From: Flavobacterium fragile
GTDB lineage: Bacteria > Bacteroidota > Bacteroidia > Flavobacteriales > Flavobacteriaceae
DNA length: 64,000 nt
NCBI RefSeq assembly: GCF_023634865.1
Contig: NZ_JAMLJN010000002.1
Location: 1-64,000, forward strand
Direction: 5' to 3'
How positions within the stretch are numbered: the stretch's first letter is position 1; each line of letters opens with the position of its first letter. The position numbers and the translations under genes are program-made. The notes under the pieces are model-generated. The model was not told the DNA's origin. It ran no database searches and saw nothing but the letters and a program-made list of their open reading frames with translations. Of the stretch, positions 44,592-55,200 are shown in pieces.

Positions 44592-44598
44592 ATTTTTG
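44591..44598 (+). promoter_or_regulatory. Probable -7 promoter element of ribF
   Basis: TATTTTTG matches TAnnTTTG, 13 bases before the TTG start of ribF. Confidence 0.45.
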
Positions 44599-44611
44599 TA
44601 AAAAAAATATT

Positions 44612-45544
44612 TTGAAAGTATTCAACTCAATAGATTCTTTTTATAGTTCAAAAAAAACGATTATGACTATTGGCACCTTTGATGGTGTTCATATAGGCCA
44701 TCAGTCTATTTTAAAAAAAATAACCTCAATTGATACACAAAAGGAACTAACAAGCGTGGTTTTAACTTTTTTCCCACATCCCAGAATGGTACTTAATCAG
44801 GAAAATTCAATTAAGCTACTAAATACCATAGAAGAAAAAATACTTTTACTCAAGCGTTTCAAAGTTGAAAATTTAATCATTCATCCTTTCGATAAAACTT
44901 TCTCAGATTTAAGTCCCGAAAAATTTGTGACTGAAGTACTAATCAAAAAACTTAATATCCAAAAAATTATTATTGGTTACGACCATCGTTTTGGAAAAAA
45001 CAGAGCTGCGAACATAGATGATTTAATAATCTTTGGTAAAAAATACGGGTTTGAAGTAGAACAACTTAGCGCCGAAGAAATTGACGAAATTGCCATTAGT
45101 TCTACAAAAATTAGAAAAGCTATAACCGACGGGAACATAAAATTGGCTAATGATTATTTGGGCTACCCTTTTATGTTAACTGGTAAAGTAATCCACGGTA
45201 AAAAAATCGGCAGAACTATTGGTTTCCCAACTGCCAACATTGAAATCACAGAAAATTACAAATTATTACCCAAAAATGGTGTATATGTAGTTTCAAGTAT
45301 CATGAATAATATGGAATATTATGGAATGATGAATATAGGTAAAAACCCAACAATTGGTGAAAATGAGCAATCAGTTGAAGTGCATTTTTTAGATATCAAT
45401 GAAGATCTTTATGGAAAAGAATTACAAATCTCGATATTAGAACATATAAGAGATGAAAAAAAATTCAATTCTTTGTCAGAGCTACAAGAACAGCTAGCAA
45501 AAGATAGAATATTCTCTCTGAATTTTATCAAGAAGCAACAATGA
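44612..45544 (+). CDS. ribF: Bifunctional riboflavin kinase/FAD synthetase
   Basis: A 310-residue cytosolic enzyme that phosphorylates riboflavin to FMN and adenylylates FMN to FAD. The N-terminal nucleotidyltransferase domain has TIGTFDGVHIGH (19-30), VVLTFFPHPRMVL and YDHRFGKNR. The C-terminal flavokinase domain has GKVIHGKKIGRTIGFPTANI and the MNIGKNPTIG segment. The start is a TTG at 44612, giving KVFNSIDSF as usual for Flavobacteria; no upstream ATG fits. Its stop overlaps the ATG of the HTTM gene by 4 bp (translational coupling). No FMN riboswitch is visible upstream. Confidence 0.95.
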   Translation: MKVFNSIDSFYSSKKTIMTIGTFDGVHIGHQSILKKITSIDTQKELTSVVLTFFPHPRMVLNQENSIKLLNTIEEKILLLKRFKVENLIIHPFDKTFSDLSPEKFVTEVLIKKLNIQKIIIGYDHRFGKNRAANIDDLIIFGKKYGFEVEQLSAEEIDEIAISSTKIRKAITDGNIKLANDYLGYPFMLTGKVIHGKKIGRTIGFPTANIEITENYKLLPKNGVYVVSSIMNNMEYYGMMNIGKNPTIGENEQSVEVHFLDINEDLYGKELQISILEHIRDEKKFNSLSELQEQLAKDRIFSLNFIKKQQ

Positions 45545-46845
45545 ATTTCCTATTCAAAGCAATAGATAATAGCCCATTAATAGTTTTCCGAATATTTTTT
45601 GGTTTTTTAATTGCTTGTGAAAGCTTTGGAGCCATACTTACCGGATGGGTTAAACGTGTCTTTATAGATCCCGAATTTACCTTTTCTTTTATTGGTTTTG
45701 AATGGCTACAACCTTTGCCAGGATTTGGGATGTATTATTATTTCATTATTATGGGAATACTGGGCCTTTGTATTATGCTAGGTTACTACTACCGAATTTC
45801 CATAATCTTATATTCATTTCTATGGGCAGGAGCTTATTTAATGCAAAAATCACACTACAACAATCATTATTACTTGTTACTTTTAATTAGTTTTTTAATG
45901 ATAGTACTTCCTGCAAACAAATATGCCTCATTAGATGTTAAACAAAACCGAACAACTGAACAGATAACCATGCCTTTTTGGATTTCGTTCCTTTTCATAG
46001 TTCAAGTTGGTATTGTCTATTTTTTTGCAGCTATCGCTAAAATTTATCCCGATTGGTTGGATGGTACTTTCACAAAAATTCTATTGGCAGAACATTCATC
46101 AAATTCCGTTTTTTCTGAGCTATTTTCAAAAAAATGGTTTTACTTATTTATAGCTTATGCTGGAATTGCATTCGATTTATTAATTGTTCCCCTTCTTTTA
46201 ATTAAAAGAACTAGAACTCTTGCCTTAATAGCTTCTCTTCTATTTCATATTTTTAATGCAATTACCTTGCAAATAGGAATTTTTCCGTTTTTTGCTCTAA
46301 GTTTTGCATTATTTTTTTACGAGTCTGAAACAATAAGAAGAATATTTTTAAAAAATAAACCTAGCGTTAAGTTCGAAAAGACTCAATTTAACTTCAACGA
46401 AAAAAAAATAGTCTACTTTTTAATCATTCCTTATTTAATTATCCAAGCTCTTTTACCACTGCGACACCATATCATCGAAGGAGATGTCCTTTGGACAGAA
46501 GAAGGGCATCGACTAAGTTGGCGCATGATGCTTAGAGAACGAAACGGCTACATTAATATTCTCATTAAAGATCTTAGTTCTGGCCAATTAAGTAATTACG
46601 ATTACCATAAAAATTTGACCGTAAAACAAATAAATAATTTAGCCACAAAGCCAGATTTTATTTGGCAATACTGTCAAAGAATTAAGAAAGAATTTGAGAA
46701 TAAAAACATCGCTATTTACATAGAATGTAAAAACAATATTAATAAAAAAGAATACAAGACTTTAATTGACCCTAATTTTGACATGGCTAAAGCTGAATGG
46801 AGTCACTTCAAACACAACGAATGGATAGTACTTCAAAAGCCCTAA
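45541..46845 (+). CDS. HTTM-domain (vitamin K-dependent γ-carboxylase-like) membrane protein
   Basis: A 434-residue polytopic membrane protein. The N-terminal ~280 residues match the HTTM fold: LIVFRIFFGFLIACESFGAI, HYNNHYYLLLLISFLMIVLP, VQVGIVYFFAAIAKIYPDWL and FDLLIVPLLLIKRTR followed by LLFHIFNAITLQIGIFPFFA. The periplasmic or cytoplasmic C-terminal part (about 300-434) is soluble, with WTEEGHRLSWRMMLRERNGY, which is typical of this bacterial family. True carboxylase activity is not shown for bacterial members. It is coupled to ribF by a 4-bp overlap and followed by a JmjC/cupin gene. Confidence 0.88.
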   Translation: MNFLFKAIDNSPLIVFRIFFGFLIACESFGAILTGWVKRVFIDPEFTFSFIGFEWLQPLPGFGMYYYFIIMGILGLCIMLGYYYRISIILYSFLWAGAYLMQKSHYNNHYYLLLLISFLMIVLPANKYASLDVKQNRTTEQITMPFWISFLFIVQVGIVYFFAAIAKIYPDWLDGTFTKILLAEHSSNSVFSELFSKKWFYLFIAYAGIAFDLLIVPLLLIKRTRTLALIASLLFHIFNAITLQIGIFPFFALSFALFFYESETIRRIFLKNKPSVKFEKTQFNFNEKKIVYFLIIPYLIIQALLPLRHHIIEGDVLWTEEGHRLSWRMMLRERNGYINILIKDLSSGQLSNYDYHKNLTVKQINNLATKPDFIWQYCQRIKKEFENKNIAIYIECKNNINKKEYKTLIDPNFDMAKAEWSHFKHNEWIVLQKP

Positions 46846-46883
46846 AATTTTCTTAAAAAGAATTTTCTTTAACTAGTGTTTAA

Positions 46884-46891
46884 TAATTTTG
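46884..46891 (+). promoter_or_regulatory. Probable -7 promoter element of the JmjC/cupin gene
   Basis: TAATTTTG matches TAnnTTTG, 20 bases before the ATG at 46911. Confidence 0.45.
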
Positions 46892-46910
46892 TTAAACTAA
46901 GTTTTGATTT

Positions 46911-47774
46911 ATGAAAGGAATGCAATTAAGCGAAATTGAACGTGTGAAGAACATTTCAAAGGAAGATTTTTACAACAATTTTGTTAGAAAACAAAAACCT
47001 GTCGTTATTGAGAGTTTAACTGAAGATTGGCCTGCGTTTTCTAAATGGAATCTGAACTACATAAAAGATATTGCTGGTGACAAAACAGTGCCTTTGTATG
47101 ACGACAGACCTGTTTCGCATAAGGATGGTTTTAATGAAGCACATGCTACAATGAAAATGAGCGACTACATCGACTTATTACAATCTCAACCTACCAATTA
47201 CCGCATCTTTTTATATAACTTAATGAATGAAGTACCACAACTTCAAAACGACTTTAAATGGCCTAAAATTGGTTTACGACTAGTTAAACAATTACCGATG
47301 TTGTTCTTTGGTGGCGAAAATTCGAAAGTCTTCATGCATTTTGATATTGATTATTCGAATATTTTACACTTTCACTTTCATGGGGAAAAACAATGTGTTT
47401 TGTTTGCTCCAGACCAAACGCCATTTATGTACAAAGTGCCTTATTCATTAATCTCAAGAGAAGATATTGATTTTGAGAATCCTGATTTTGAAAAATTCCC
47501 TGCTTTAAAAAATGCAAAAGGACTAATTTGTAATCTAAAACACGGTGAAATGTTGTACATGCCAGAAGGTTATTGGCACTACATGAAATATGTCACACCA
47601 GGATTTTCAATGAGTTTAAGAGCTTTCCCAAGAAAACCAGCTAATTTGGCAAAAGCCGTTTACAATGTGTTTTTCATGCGCCATTACGATAATTTTATGA
47701 GAAAAAGAAAAGGACAAGCTTGGATTGATTACAAAAACCAAAAAGCTGTTTTGGATACGCACAAAAATCTATAA
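46911..47774 (+). CDS. JmjC/cupin_8 Fe(II)/2-oxoglutarate-dependent oxygenase
   Basis: A 287-residue cytosolic protein of the cupin-like (JmjC, FIH-type) family. An N-terminal substrate-side helix and the family phrase KPVVIESLTEDWPAFSKW precede the double-stranded β-helix. The iron triad is readable as H143-x-D145 in MHFDIDYSN and H223 in EGYWHYMKY. HFHGEKQCVLFAPDQTPFMY is the typical strand after the first metal ligands. Such enzymes hydroxylate protein or small-molecule substrates; the substrate here is unknown. It lies 65 bp after the HTTM gene with its own promoter-like element and ends at a terminator. Confidence 0.88.
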   Translation: MKGMQLSEIERVKNISKEDFYNNFVRKQKPVVIESLTEDWPAFSKWNLNYIKDIAGDKTVPLYDDRPVSHKDGFNEAHATMKMSDYIDLLQSQPTNYRIFLYNLMNEVPQLQNDFKWPKIGLRLVKQLPMLFFGGENSKVFMHFDIDYSNILHFHFHGEKQCVLFAPDQTPFMYKVPYSLISREDIDFENPDFEKFPALKNAKGLICNLKHGEMLYMPEGYWHYMKYVTPGFSMSLRAFPRKPANLAKAVYNVFFMRHYDNFMRKRKGQAWIDYKNQKAVLDTHKNL

Positions 47775-47777
47775 AAA

Positions 47778-47799
47778 AATCCCGATTTTCATCGGGATT
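47778..47799. terminator. Bidirectional terminator between JmjC and dipeptidase genes
   Basis: The 9-bp stem AATCCCGAT / ATCGGGATT with a TTTC loop lies between the converging genes, with an A run on its left and T-rich sequence on its right. Confidence 0.8.
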
Positions 47800-47803
47800 C
47801 GTT

Positions 47804-49192
47804 TTATTTACTCATTTCTGTAAAATACTTATAGAATAATGGAATAGTTTCAATACCTTTTAAGTAATTGAAAACTCCAAAATGTTCATTTGGTGAGTGA
47901 ATCGCGTCGCTATCCAAACCAAAGCCCATTAAAATAGTTTTACTCTTTAATTCCTTCTCAAACAACGCCACAATTGGAATACTTCCACCTGAACGAACAG
48001 GAATTGCAGGAACACCAAAAGTTTCAGTATATGCTTTATTAGCCGCTTGATATCCTATACTATCAATTGGAGTAACATACCCTTGTCCGCCATGATGCGG
48101 TTTTACTACCACTTTAACCGATTTAGGCGCTATACTTTCGAAATGTTTTTTGAATAATTCTGTAATTTCTTCCCAATCTTGATTTGGCACCAAACGCATT
48201 GAAATTTTTGCATACGCCTTACTTGCAATAACCGTTTTAGCTCCTTCTCCTGTGTAACCACCCCAAATTCCATTCACATCCAAAGTAGGACGAATTGAAT
48301 TTCTTTCATTGGTAACATAACCTGCTTCTCCATGAATGTCTTCAATATCTAAAGCTTTTTTATATTTCTCTAACGAGAACGGTGCTTTGGCCATTTCCGC
48401 TCTTTCTGCAGCAGATAATTCTTCTACTTTATCATAAAAACCAGGGATAGTTATGTGATTATTTTCATCATGTAACGACGCAATCATCTTAGCTAAAATA
48501 TTGATTGGATTAGCAACAGCTCCACCATACAATCCTGAATGTAAATCTCTGTTTGGCCCCGTAACTTCAACCTCAACATAGCTCAAACCTCTTAAACCAG
48601 TGGTAATAGAAGGTTGCTGATTGGAAATCATTCCTGTATCTGAAATTAATATAACATCATTGGCTAATTTTTCTTGGTTACGCTCTACAAACCAACCTAA
48701 GCTTTTTGAACCTACTTCTTCTTCCCCTTCTATCATGAATTTAACATTACATGGCAAGCAATTATTTTGAATCATATATTCAAATGCTTTGACATGCATG
48801 TACATTTGACCTTTATCATCGCAAGCACCACGTGCAAAAATAGCTCCCTCTGGATGAATTTCTGTTGTTTTAATTACGGGCTCAAAAGGTGGTGAAGTCC
48901 ATAAATCGATTGGATCAGGTGGTTGCACATCGTAGTGACCATAAACCAAAACCGTTGGTAAATTTTTATCGATGATTTTCTCTCCGTAAACAATAGGATA
49001 CCCTGGTGTTTCACAAAGCTCGACAAAATCGCAACCTGCTTTTTCTAAGCTAGCTTTAACTGCTTCTGCTGTTAATACAACATCATGAGCATAAGCGCTG
49101 TCTGCACTAACTGATGGTATTTTTAAAAGTTCGATTAACTCATTTAAAAAACGTTCTTTGTTTTCTTGAACGTATTGTCTTATATTGTCCAT
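47804..49192 (-). CDS. M20-family dipeptidase
   Basis: A 462-residue cytosolic metallopeptidase. Metal-site motifs of clan MH are visible: VLVYGHYDVQPPDP (H86), RGACDDKGQ (D125/D126), MIEGEEEVGSKSL (catalytic and metal glutamates near 157-159) and ISDTG. The dimerisation (lid) domain spans about 190-390 and includes GLRGLSYVEVEVTGPNRDLH. The C-terminal MGFGLDSDAIHSPNEHF supplies the last histidine. It cleaves dipeptides or short peptides, fitting a genome rich in secreted proteases. A TAAAAATA-free -7 element TATTTTTG (minus strand, 49213-49220) precedes the gene. Confidence 0.93.
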   Translation of the reverse strand: MDNIRQYVQENKERFLNELIELLKIPSVSADSAYAHDVVLTAEAVKASLEKAGCDFVELCETPGYPIVYGEKIIDKNLPTVLVYGHYDVQPPDPIDLWTSPPFEPVIKTTEIHPEGAIFARGACDDKGQMYMHVKAFEYMIQNNCLPCNVKFMIEGEEEVGSKSLGWFVERNQEKLANDVILISDTGMISNQQPSITTGLRGLSYVEVEVTGPNRDLHSGLYGGAVANPINILAKMIASLHDENNHITIPGFYDKVEELSAAERAEMAKAPFSLEKYKKALDIEDIHGEAGYVTNERNSIRPTLDVNGIWGGYTGEGAKTVIASKAYAKISMRLVPNQDWEEITELFKKHFESIAPKSVKVVVKPHHGGQGYVTPIDSIGYQAANKAYTETFGVPAIPVRSGGSIPIVALFEKELKSKTILMGFGLDSDAIHSPNEHFGVFNYLKGIETIPLFYKYFTEMSK

Positions 49193-49212
49193 TGTGATTG
49201 TTTGATAAAGTT

Positions 49213-49220
49213 CAAAAATA
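49213..49220 (-). promoter_or_regulatory. Probable -7 promoter element of the dipeptidase gene
   Basis: The minus strand reads TATTTTTG, matching TAnnTTTG, 20 bases before the ATG. Confidence 0.45.
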
Positions 49221-49247
49221 CAAAATTGATTTCAAATGAAATAAAAA

Positions 49248-49273
49248 AAGCCCAATCTTTAACGATTGGGCTT
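49248..49273 (-). terminator. Intrinsic terminator of the type C surface protein gene
   Basis: The perfect 10-bp stem AAGCCCAATC / GATTGGGCTT is followed by TTTTT on the minus strand. Confidence 0.85.
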
Positions 49274-49291
49274 AATTACACCTTGAATGAA

Positions 49292-52200
49292 TTAATAAAT
49301 AATCTTCTTTGTTATTGTAACACCATTATCTAAAGTTACTTGCACTATTAAAGGCACATTGTTTTTCTGTAAATCTGAAATTTGAAAACTTCCTGAATTC
49401 ACTTGACGTTTATGAAATAACAATTGTCCTAAAATATTATGAATTTGGATGCTTTCGATTTGATAACTAATAGCATCAATTCCGATTACCTCAGATGTAG
49501 AAATATAAACATCTGAGTTATTCTGAATATCTGGATTACTTAATGTTACATCAGTATATCTCAAAACAAAACGATTATTAATAATTCCAGTTGATGCTGT
49601 AAAAGAATAAGGAGTGGCTCTTAAATCGTGAATAACTCCTAAATGAAGATCTTCTAAATAAATATTCTGATTTCCTAAGAAAAGACCGTCCTTGTAAGCT
49701 ATAGCTATTTGATGAACTCCTGTTGTGCCCACTTTTACTCCTAATGGAATTCTGTCATTTACATCAAATGGCAACGATTTACCTTGAATTTTAAAAATAT
49801 CATTATCGATTATTGAATAAAAAGATTGACCTGAACCATATCCTACAACTGCATCATACATTCTATCTCTTTGATTTGTAGCTCCGGCCACATAACCTAC
49901 TAAAATTCTATGTGAAACATTTGTAGGACCAACCAAATCTAACCAAATTCTATTTTTACTTTGTGATAAAGCCGGAACAGAATTAGACTCTTCTCTCGAT
50001 GGCCTAAAAAACTCATGATTGTGATATGTTTTACTTCTCATGTAGTTTCTAAAAGTTACTGTTGTATCAACAGGATTATTATCTGGCGTATCTTCTGAAA
50101 TCTCAACAAAGAAACCTTGTCCACCAGCTATATAACTAATAGCATTTGGACCCGAATGAACACCAACACTATTAATAGTAATATAATCGTTTGGAGTATA
50201 ATTAGCATCATAGTCATCGTAAAAATGATCTGGATTAAGTACAGATGGCAAAGAACCGTGAGTCCATACATTAACAAAACCATCTAAAAATGGATTTTCC
50301 ATAAGAAAAGCATTAATACTTATTGCTGACGGATAAGGATTACCAATTAAATTGAAATTATCCCCATAACGCGATCTAATGGAACCATCAGGACCTACTG
50401 TTCCTAAATTTCTGTTTGTACCTCTTAAAACCTGTGGAGTTATTAAACCATTATTTGGAACACCTGTAAAAGCAACATTCCATGGCTGTGTCAGCGTATT
50501 GCTAAATCCATTTGGAGCACGAACTATGTAACCTTTACCAGGAATCATAGTATCATTATAAGCAGCAACCCAATTTCCTTCACCATTGTTGTAATTAGGA
50601 GCCGTCGTTCCCCATTTCCAGTGATAATAAGCCGGTGTGGTTGGAGAAATGTTTCTAACTAGAAAGTTTTGAACTGGAGATGACCAATACACATAATCGC
50701 TTAAATGAATCTCATTCGCCGTACGTTCGTAGCGAATATTACCAGAATTAACACTTGCATCATTAATTTGAACTAATGAACCATCATCATTAATAATTAA
50801 ATTAGCCCCAGACAAAACAGTAACTTCATTCTGAATATTGAAATACATTCCAGTTGTTACTCTTGCTGTAAATCCAGGATTTACGGTTAAACTACACGCT
50901 TCAATATTACCATTTAAACTTGTATCATAATTTCCATTAATAACAGCCGGTTTTAATAATGTAGGAGTGCCATCAGACCAAGAAGTTCCATCCCATGTAG
51001 TTGGAGACAGATTGGTTAACTTGATAGCTTCAGTAGCTATGTAACAAATTGCCGAATCTTCTTTAACTTGACAATAAAATTGATATCCTAAAATAGGGTT
51101 TACATCTGAAATCGTCAAAGAGTTTGTTGTAGCGCCGCTATAAAGCCCTCCATCAGTAACAGCTATCCAAGTGGTATCGCCTGGAGCTACATAAAACCAT
51201 TGATAGGTAAGTGATCTACCTCCTGCATAACCCTCAACTGCTGAAACAGATAAAACTGCTGGTAAAGTACCACAAATTGCAGAAACGTTAGAAGGTTGAG
51301 ATGTAATAATTGGACTTCTTCCTATACTCGTTGGAGGAATACCCATAGTAACACACTCGTTATCTCCATTAACATCAACACCCATATCAGTGTATGACCA
51401 ATCAGTAGCAACATAAACAGGATTTGCAGTATAGCTACCAGGATTTCTCTTTAAATAATATCCAACAGTTAAAGGAGCAACAACATGATCTATAACTGTA
51501 CCGTTAGATTTAAGTCTTAATTGAAATTCATCTTTTTCATTAAATCCACCATTTAATTCACCGTTGTTTGTTGCAACAGGACCACAATCACTACCTGAAA
51601 CTTTTAATATGGCAACTTGACCAGGGGCTAAAATACCTGTTAAAGGTAACGCAACCTTCATAAAATTACTATAAGAGCTAGTTGCGGGATTGTTATCAGC
51701 ATCTCTAAATAACTCATACTCACTTAAATCTTTTGGAGCTGTAGTACCATTATACAAAACAATAGTTCCACCACTTCCAGATTCTTCGTCAAAAATTTCA
51801 TAAATAATCAAATCAGAAACAGAGCCTTCACAATCTGAAATAACTTCACTAATAACTTCAAAGTAAGCTCCAGTGTAGCAAGGTTGCGCATCCGAAATTA
51901 CTAAATCTCCACTCGTAGCACCTAATGGCACTTTTACAACTAATTGAGTAGTGCTACTTGAAATTACAGTAGCCGTTAAACCATTGAAGGAAGCTGTTGC
52001 GCCAGTTAAATTACCAGATGAAGCAGTAATAACAACCTCGGTACCAGCAGGACCAGTAGCAGGTGAAATAGATGCAATACTAACTGGAGTACAAGATTGC
52101 GCTACAATTGTTTGAACAGTACCTATAGCTGACCCCGAAATAGGAATCGTAGTAACTATGTTAGAAACTGGATTTAAATCTACTTTTATAGTTCTTCCTG

Positions 52201-55200
52201 CTATTGCTAACGGAGAAATATCTGCAACTAACAAATAACTTTTAGAACCCGAAACATTAGATTGACCATTTAAGGTAAACAACATAGAGTTAGCCAATGG
52301 AATTCCAGAAGTCGAAATAGAAATATCGGTTCCATCTATAATACCGTTTTGGTTAACATCTCTAAAAATTCTAAAATTAGAAATATCGCTGGATACAACT
52401 GTACTTGTTGCATCTTTGGTTAAAGTTACTGTAGACACACCATAATTTGATGCACAAGTAGGATTTAAGGTAAAGCCCATCACAACATAATTAGGAGTAC
52501 CTGCACTTACACTAGCTGCTGCTGGACTACCAGCATTTGTTAAAGCTAAAGACCCTGTAGTAGCTGCTGCAACAGTAAAATCAGACATTGCAGCTGTTGT
52601 ATTAAAAGCATAAACTCTTAAATAATAAGTTATACCCGAGGTTAATGGATAAGTAAGTACTTCAGGATCAGAAGACAATGCCGAACTGGCTATTTTTGAT
52701 GTAGTAGTACTAGGGCAACTAGTTTGATACAAATGAAGATCAATGTCTCCTGAAAAACCAGCTACCGAAAACGAATAAGAAGCTGTACATGTTGGTGTAA
52801 ATTTATACCAAACGTCTTTATAAGAATCCAAAGATTCAGATGAAGAATTTATAAAACTTCCTGAAATTGGTGCTACATTACTAAACAACTCTATTGAAGC
52901 TGAACATACATCATTTACTGGTGGCGGTGGAAAAACACGACCACTACAAGTAACTGTTTTAGCTGTAGCTCCTGTAGAGGTTACATCAATAACTTCCGAA
53001 TTATATAATCCTGCTGATAAACCAGCTTTTAATCTTACATAAATGGTGGTATTGGCAACTGTACGACTAGTTGGTGTTAAAGTAATTGAACTTCCAAAAC
53101 CTGAAGCTGCAGCCAAAGAAATTTCATAATTTGTAGGTGCTGTTACTACAAGGTTTGAAGTTAAAAGTTGACCACTTACCACAAAAGACCCACTTGCAGA
53201 AGGCCCTGAACCTTCATTATAGTTTAGTGCTGTTAAAGTTGCAGGGGTTACTGTAATAGTTGGTTCTGCACCAGTTCCTCTAATTAAAAAATTATAAGGA
53301 TCTTCATTAGGGTCATTATTTACAATTGAAATTTCAGCATTTCTATCTCCTAAAGCAGATGGAGTAAATGTAACTGAAAAAGTTGTTGAACTTCCTGCTG
53401 CAACTGTTGGAGCTGGCGCACTAGTTACAACAAAATCAGATGCATTGGCTCCATTAATGGTAATTGCCCCTAATGTTAATGCTGCTGTTCCTTGACTAGA
53501 AATTGTAAACGTTTTGGTTACACCAACACCTACTAATTCTGAACCGAAATACGTATTATCTGTTACAACCGGTGTTGTATCTCCATCTAAAATTTCAATA
53601 CCATTCCCTGAAATAGAAATCTCTTCTGGGGAAGGAGCACCACAAAATACATTAACATTACTTAAATACCATGGAGATGTCGTTAAAGAAGCCTTTCTGA
53701 ATCTTATGTAAACAACTGAAGATGAAGAATATGCCGACAAATCAACTGTACAAATAGTTGTACCTCCAGATGTAGTGTTATTGTGATCAAAAGTAGCTAC
53801 AGAAGTGTATGTACCTCCTTGAGTTGTAGTAGAAACCTCTACAATCATCGACTTAGCAGTTGTGTTAGTCGACCTCCTTAAATCGAATGTTAAACTTTGA
53901 GGATTAGCTATTACTATTGTTGACAACGAACCTGTATTTGCATCAAAATTAGCCTCACCAGCCGAATAAGTTATATTTGTTCCAGCCCAACCTGACGGCA
54001 GTGTACTAAAAGTAGACTGAGTTAAACAAGGCCCAGTTCCTACCGTTAAAACCAAAGATTGTGTATCAGTACCTAATGCATTTGTTGCAGAAATTGAAAT
54101 AGTAAAACTACCTGAAACTGTTGGTGTACCCGAAATTACTCCCGTAGTAGTATTGATGGATAAACCTGCTGGTAAACCCGTAGCATTATAACTAGTAGGG
54201 GTATTGGTAGCTACAATGGTATAAGAAAAAGCAGCTCCTTGCGTACCTGTTGCCGTTAGAGCACTAGTAATTGTTGGAGCACTTACTCCTGTTCCTTGTA
54301 TTGCAAAAGTATATGGATTTTCATTTGAATCGTTATTAGCAATGCTTATTGTTGCAGTTCTTACTCCATCTGCTGAAGGATTAAAAGTAACTTGAAAAGT
54401 AGTAGAATTACTTGCAACCACTGTTGCTGAAGGAGATGAAGTAACTGTAAAATCTGATGCATTAGCTCCTGAAATTGAAATAGCCCCTACATTTAAATCC
54501 GCTGTACCCGTATTTTGAATTGTAAATGTTCTCACCATCGTACCTGATACCGTTGAAACAGAACCAAAATCAGTATGATTTGCTGTAGTAGCTGTAAGAG
54601 CTCCTGATACGATGTTAGTATTATTCCCTTGAAGATTAATTTCAGGAGCTGAAGGAACCAAAGTGGTAATGTTCCCCGTTAATTCTGTTAAATGATAACA
54701 AGTACCTGTAGTGTTATATTCATAAACCGCAAAATGATAGTTAGCGCCAGCTGTTAAACCAGTTAAGTTAATCGAAGTTCCCGCACCATCATATACCACA
54801 AAATTTCCTGTACCTATTTGAGTACCTGAACCAAAAGCAGCATTAGCCGTGTAAGTTGTTCCACTTACTGGGTCTGCATTAACCGCACCCCCTTGTCTTG
54901 CTACTACTAACACATTGTTACCATTACCTCTTGCCCAACCTAACGTAGCGGTTGTTTGTGTAACAGCTGAACTTGTGAAGGTTGTTGCTTGTGTTGATGG
55001 GGGTGTACAAGCTGTGTAAGCTGTCCACGATATATCATCTATAACAACTTGATTACCAGTAATATTTCTTATCTCAATAATTACATTTCCAGCAATATTT
55101 ATATTATTAACTACAAATGTTTGTACTGACGTATTATCCCATGCTATTGATGTTCCTTTACTGATTCCATTTACAAACAACTCAACTTGTCTATTACCGG

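Noticed and set aside
44540..44611. FMN riboswitch before ribF
   Set aside because: The gap is filled by the upstream gene's terminator and a promoter element, leaving a leader of about 10 bases, with none of the conserved RFN sequence.
45541..46845. True vitamin K-dependent γ-carboxylase
   Set aside because: Only the HTTM membrane domain resembles it. Bacterial relatives have no shown carboxylase activity, and no substrate or epoxide reductase gene is adjacent.
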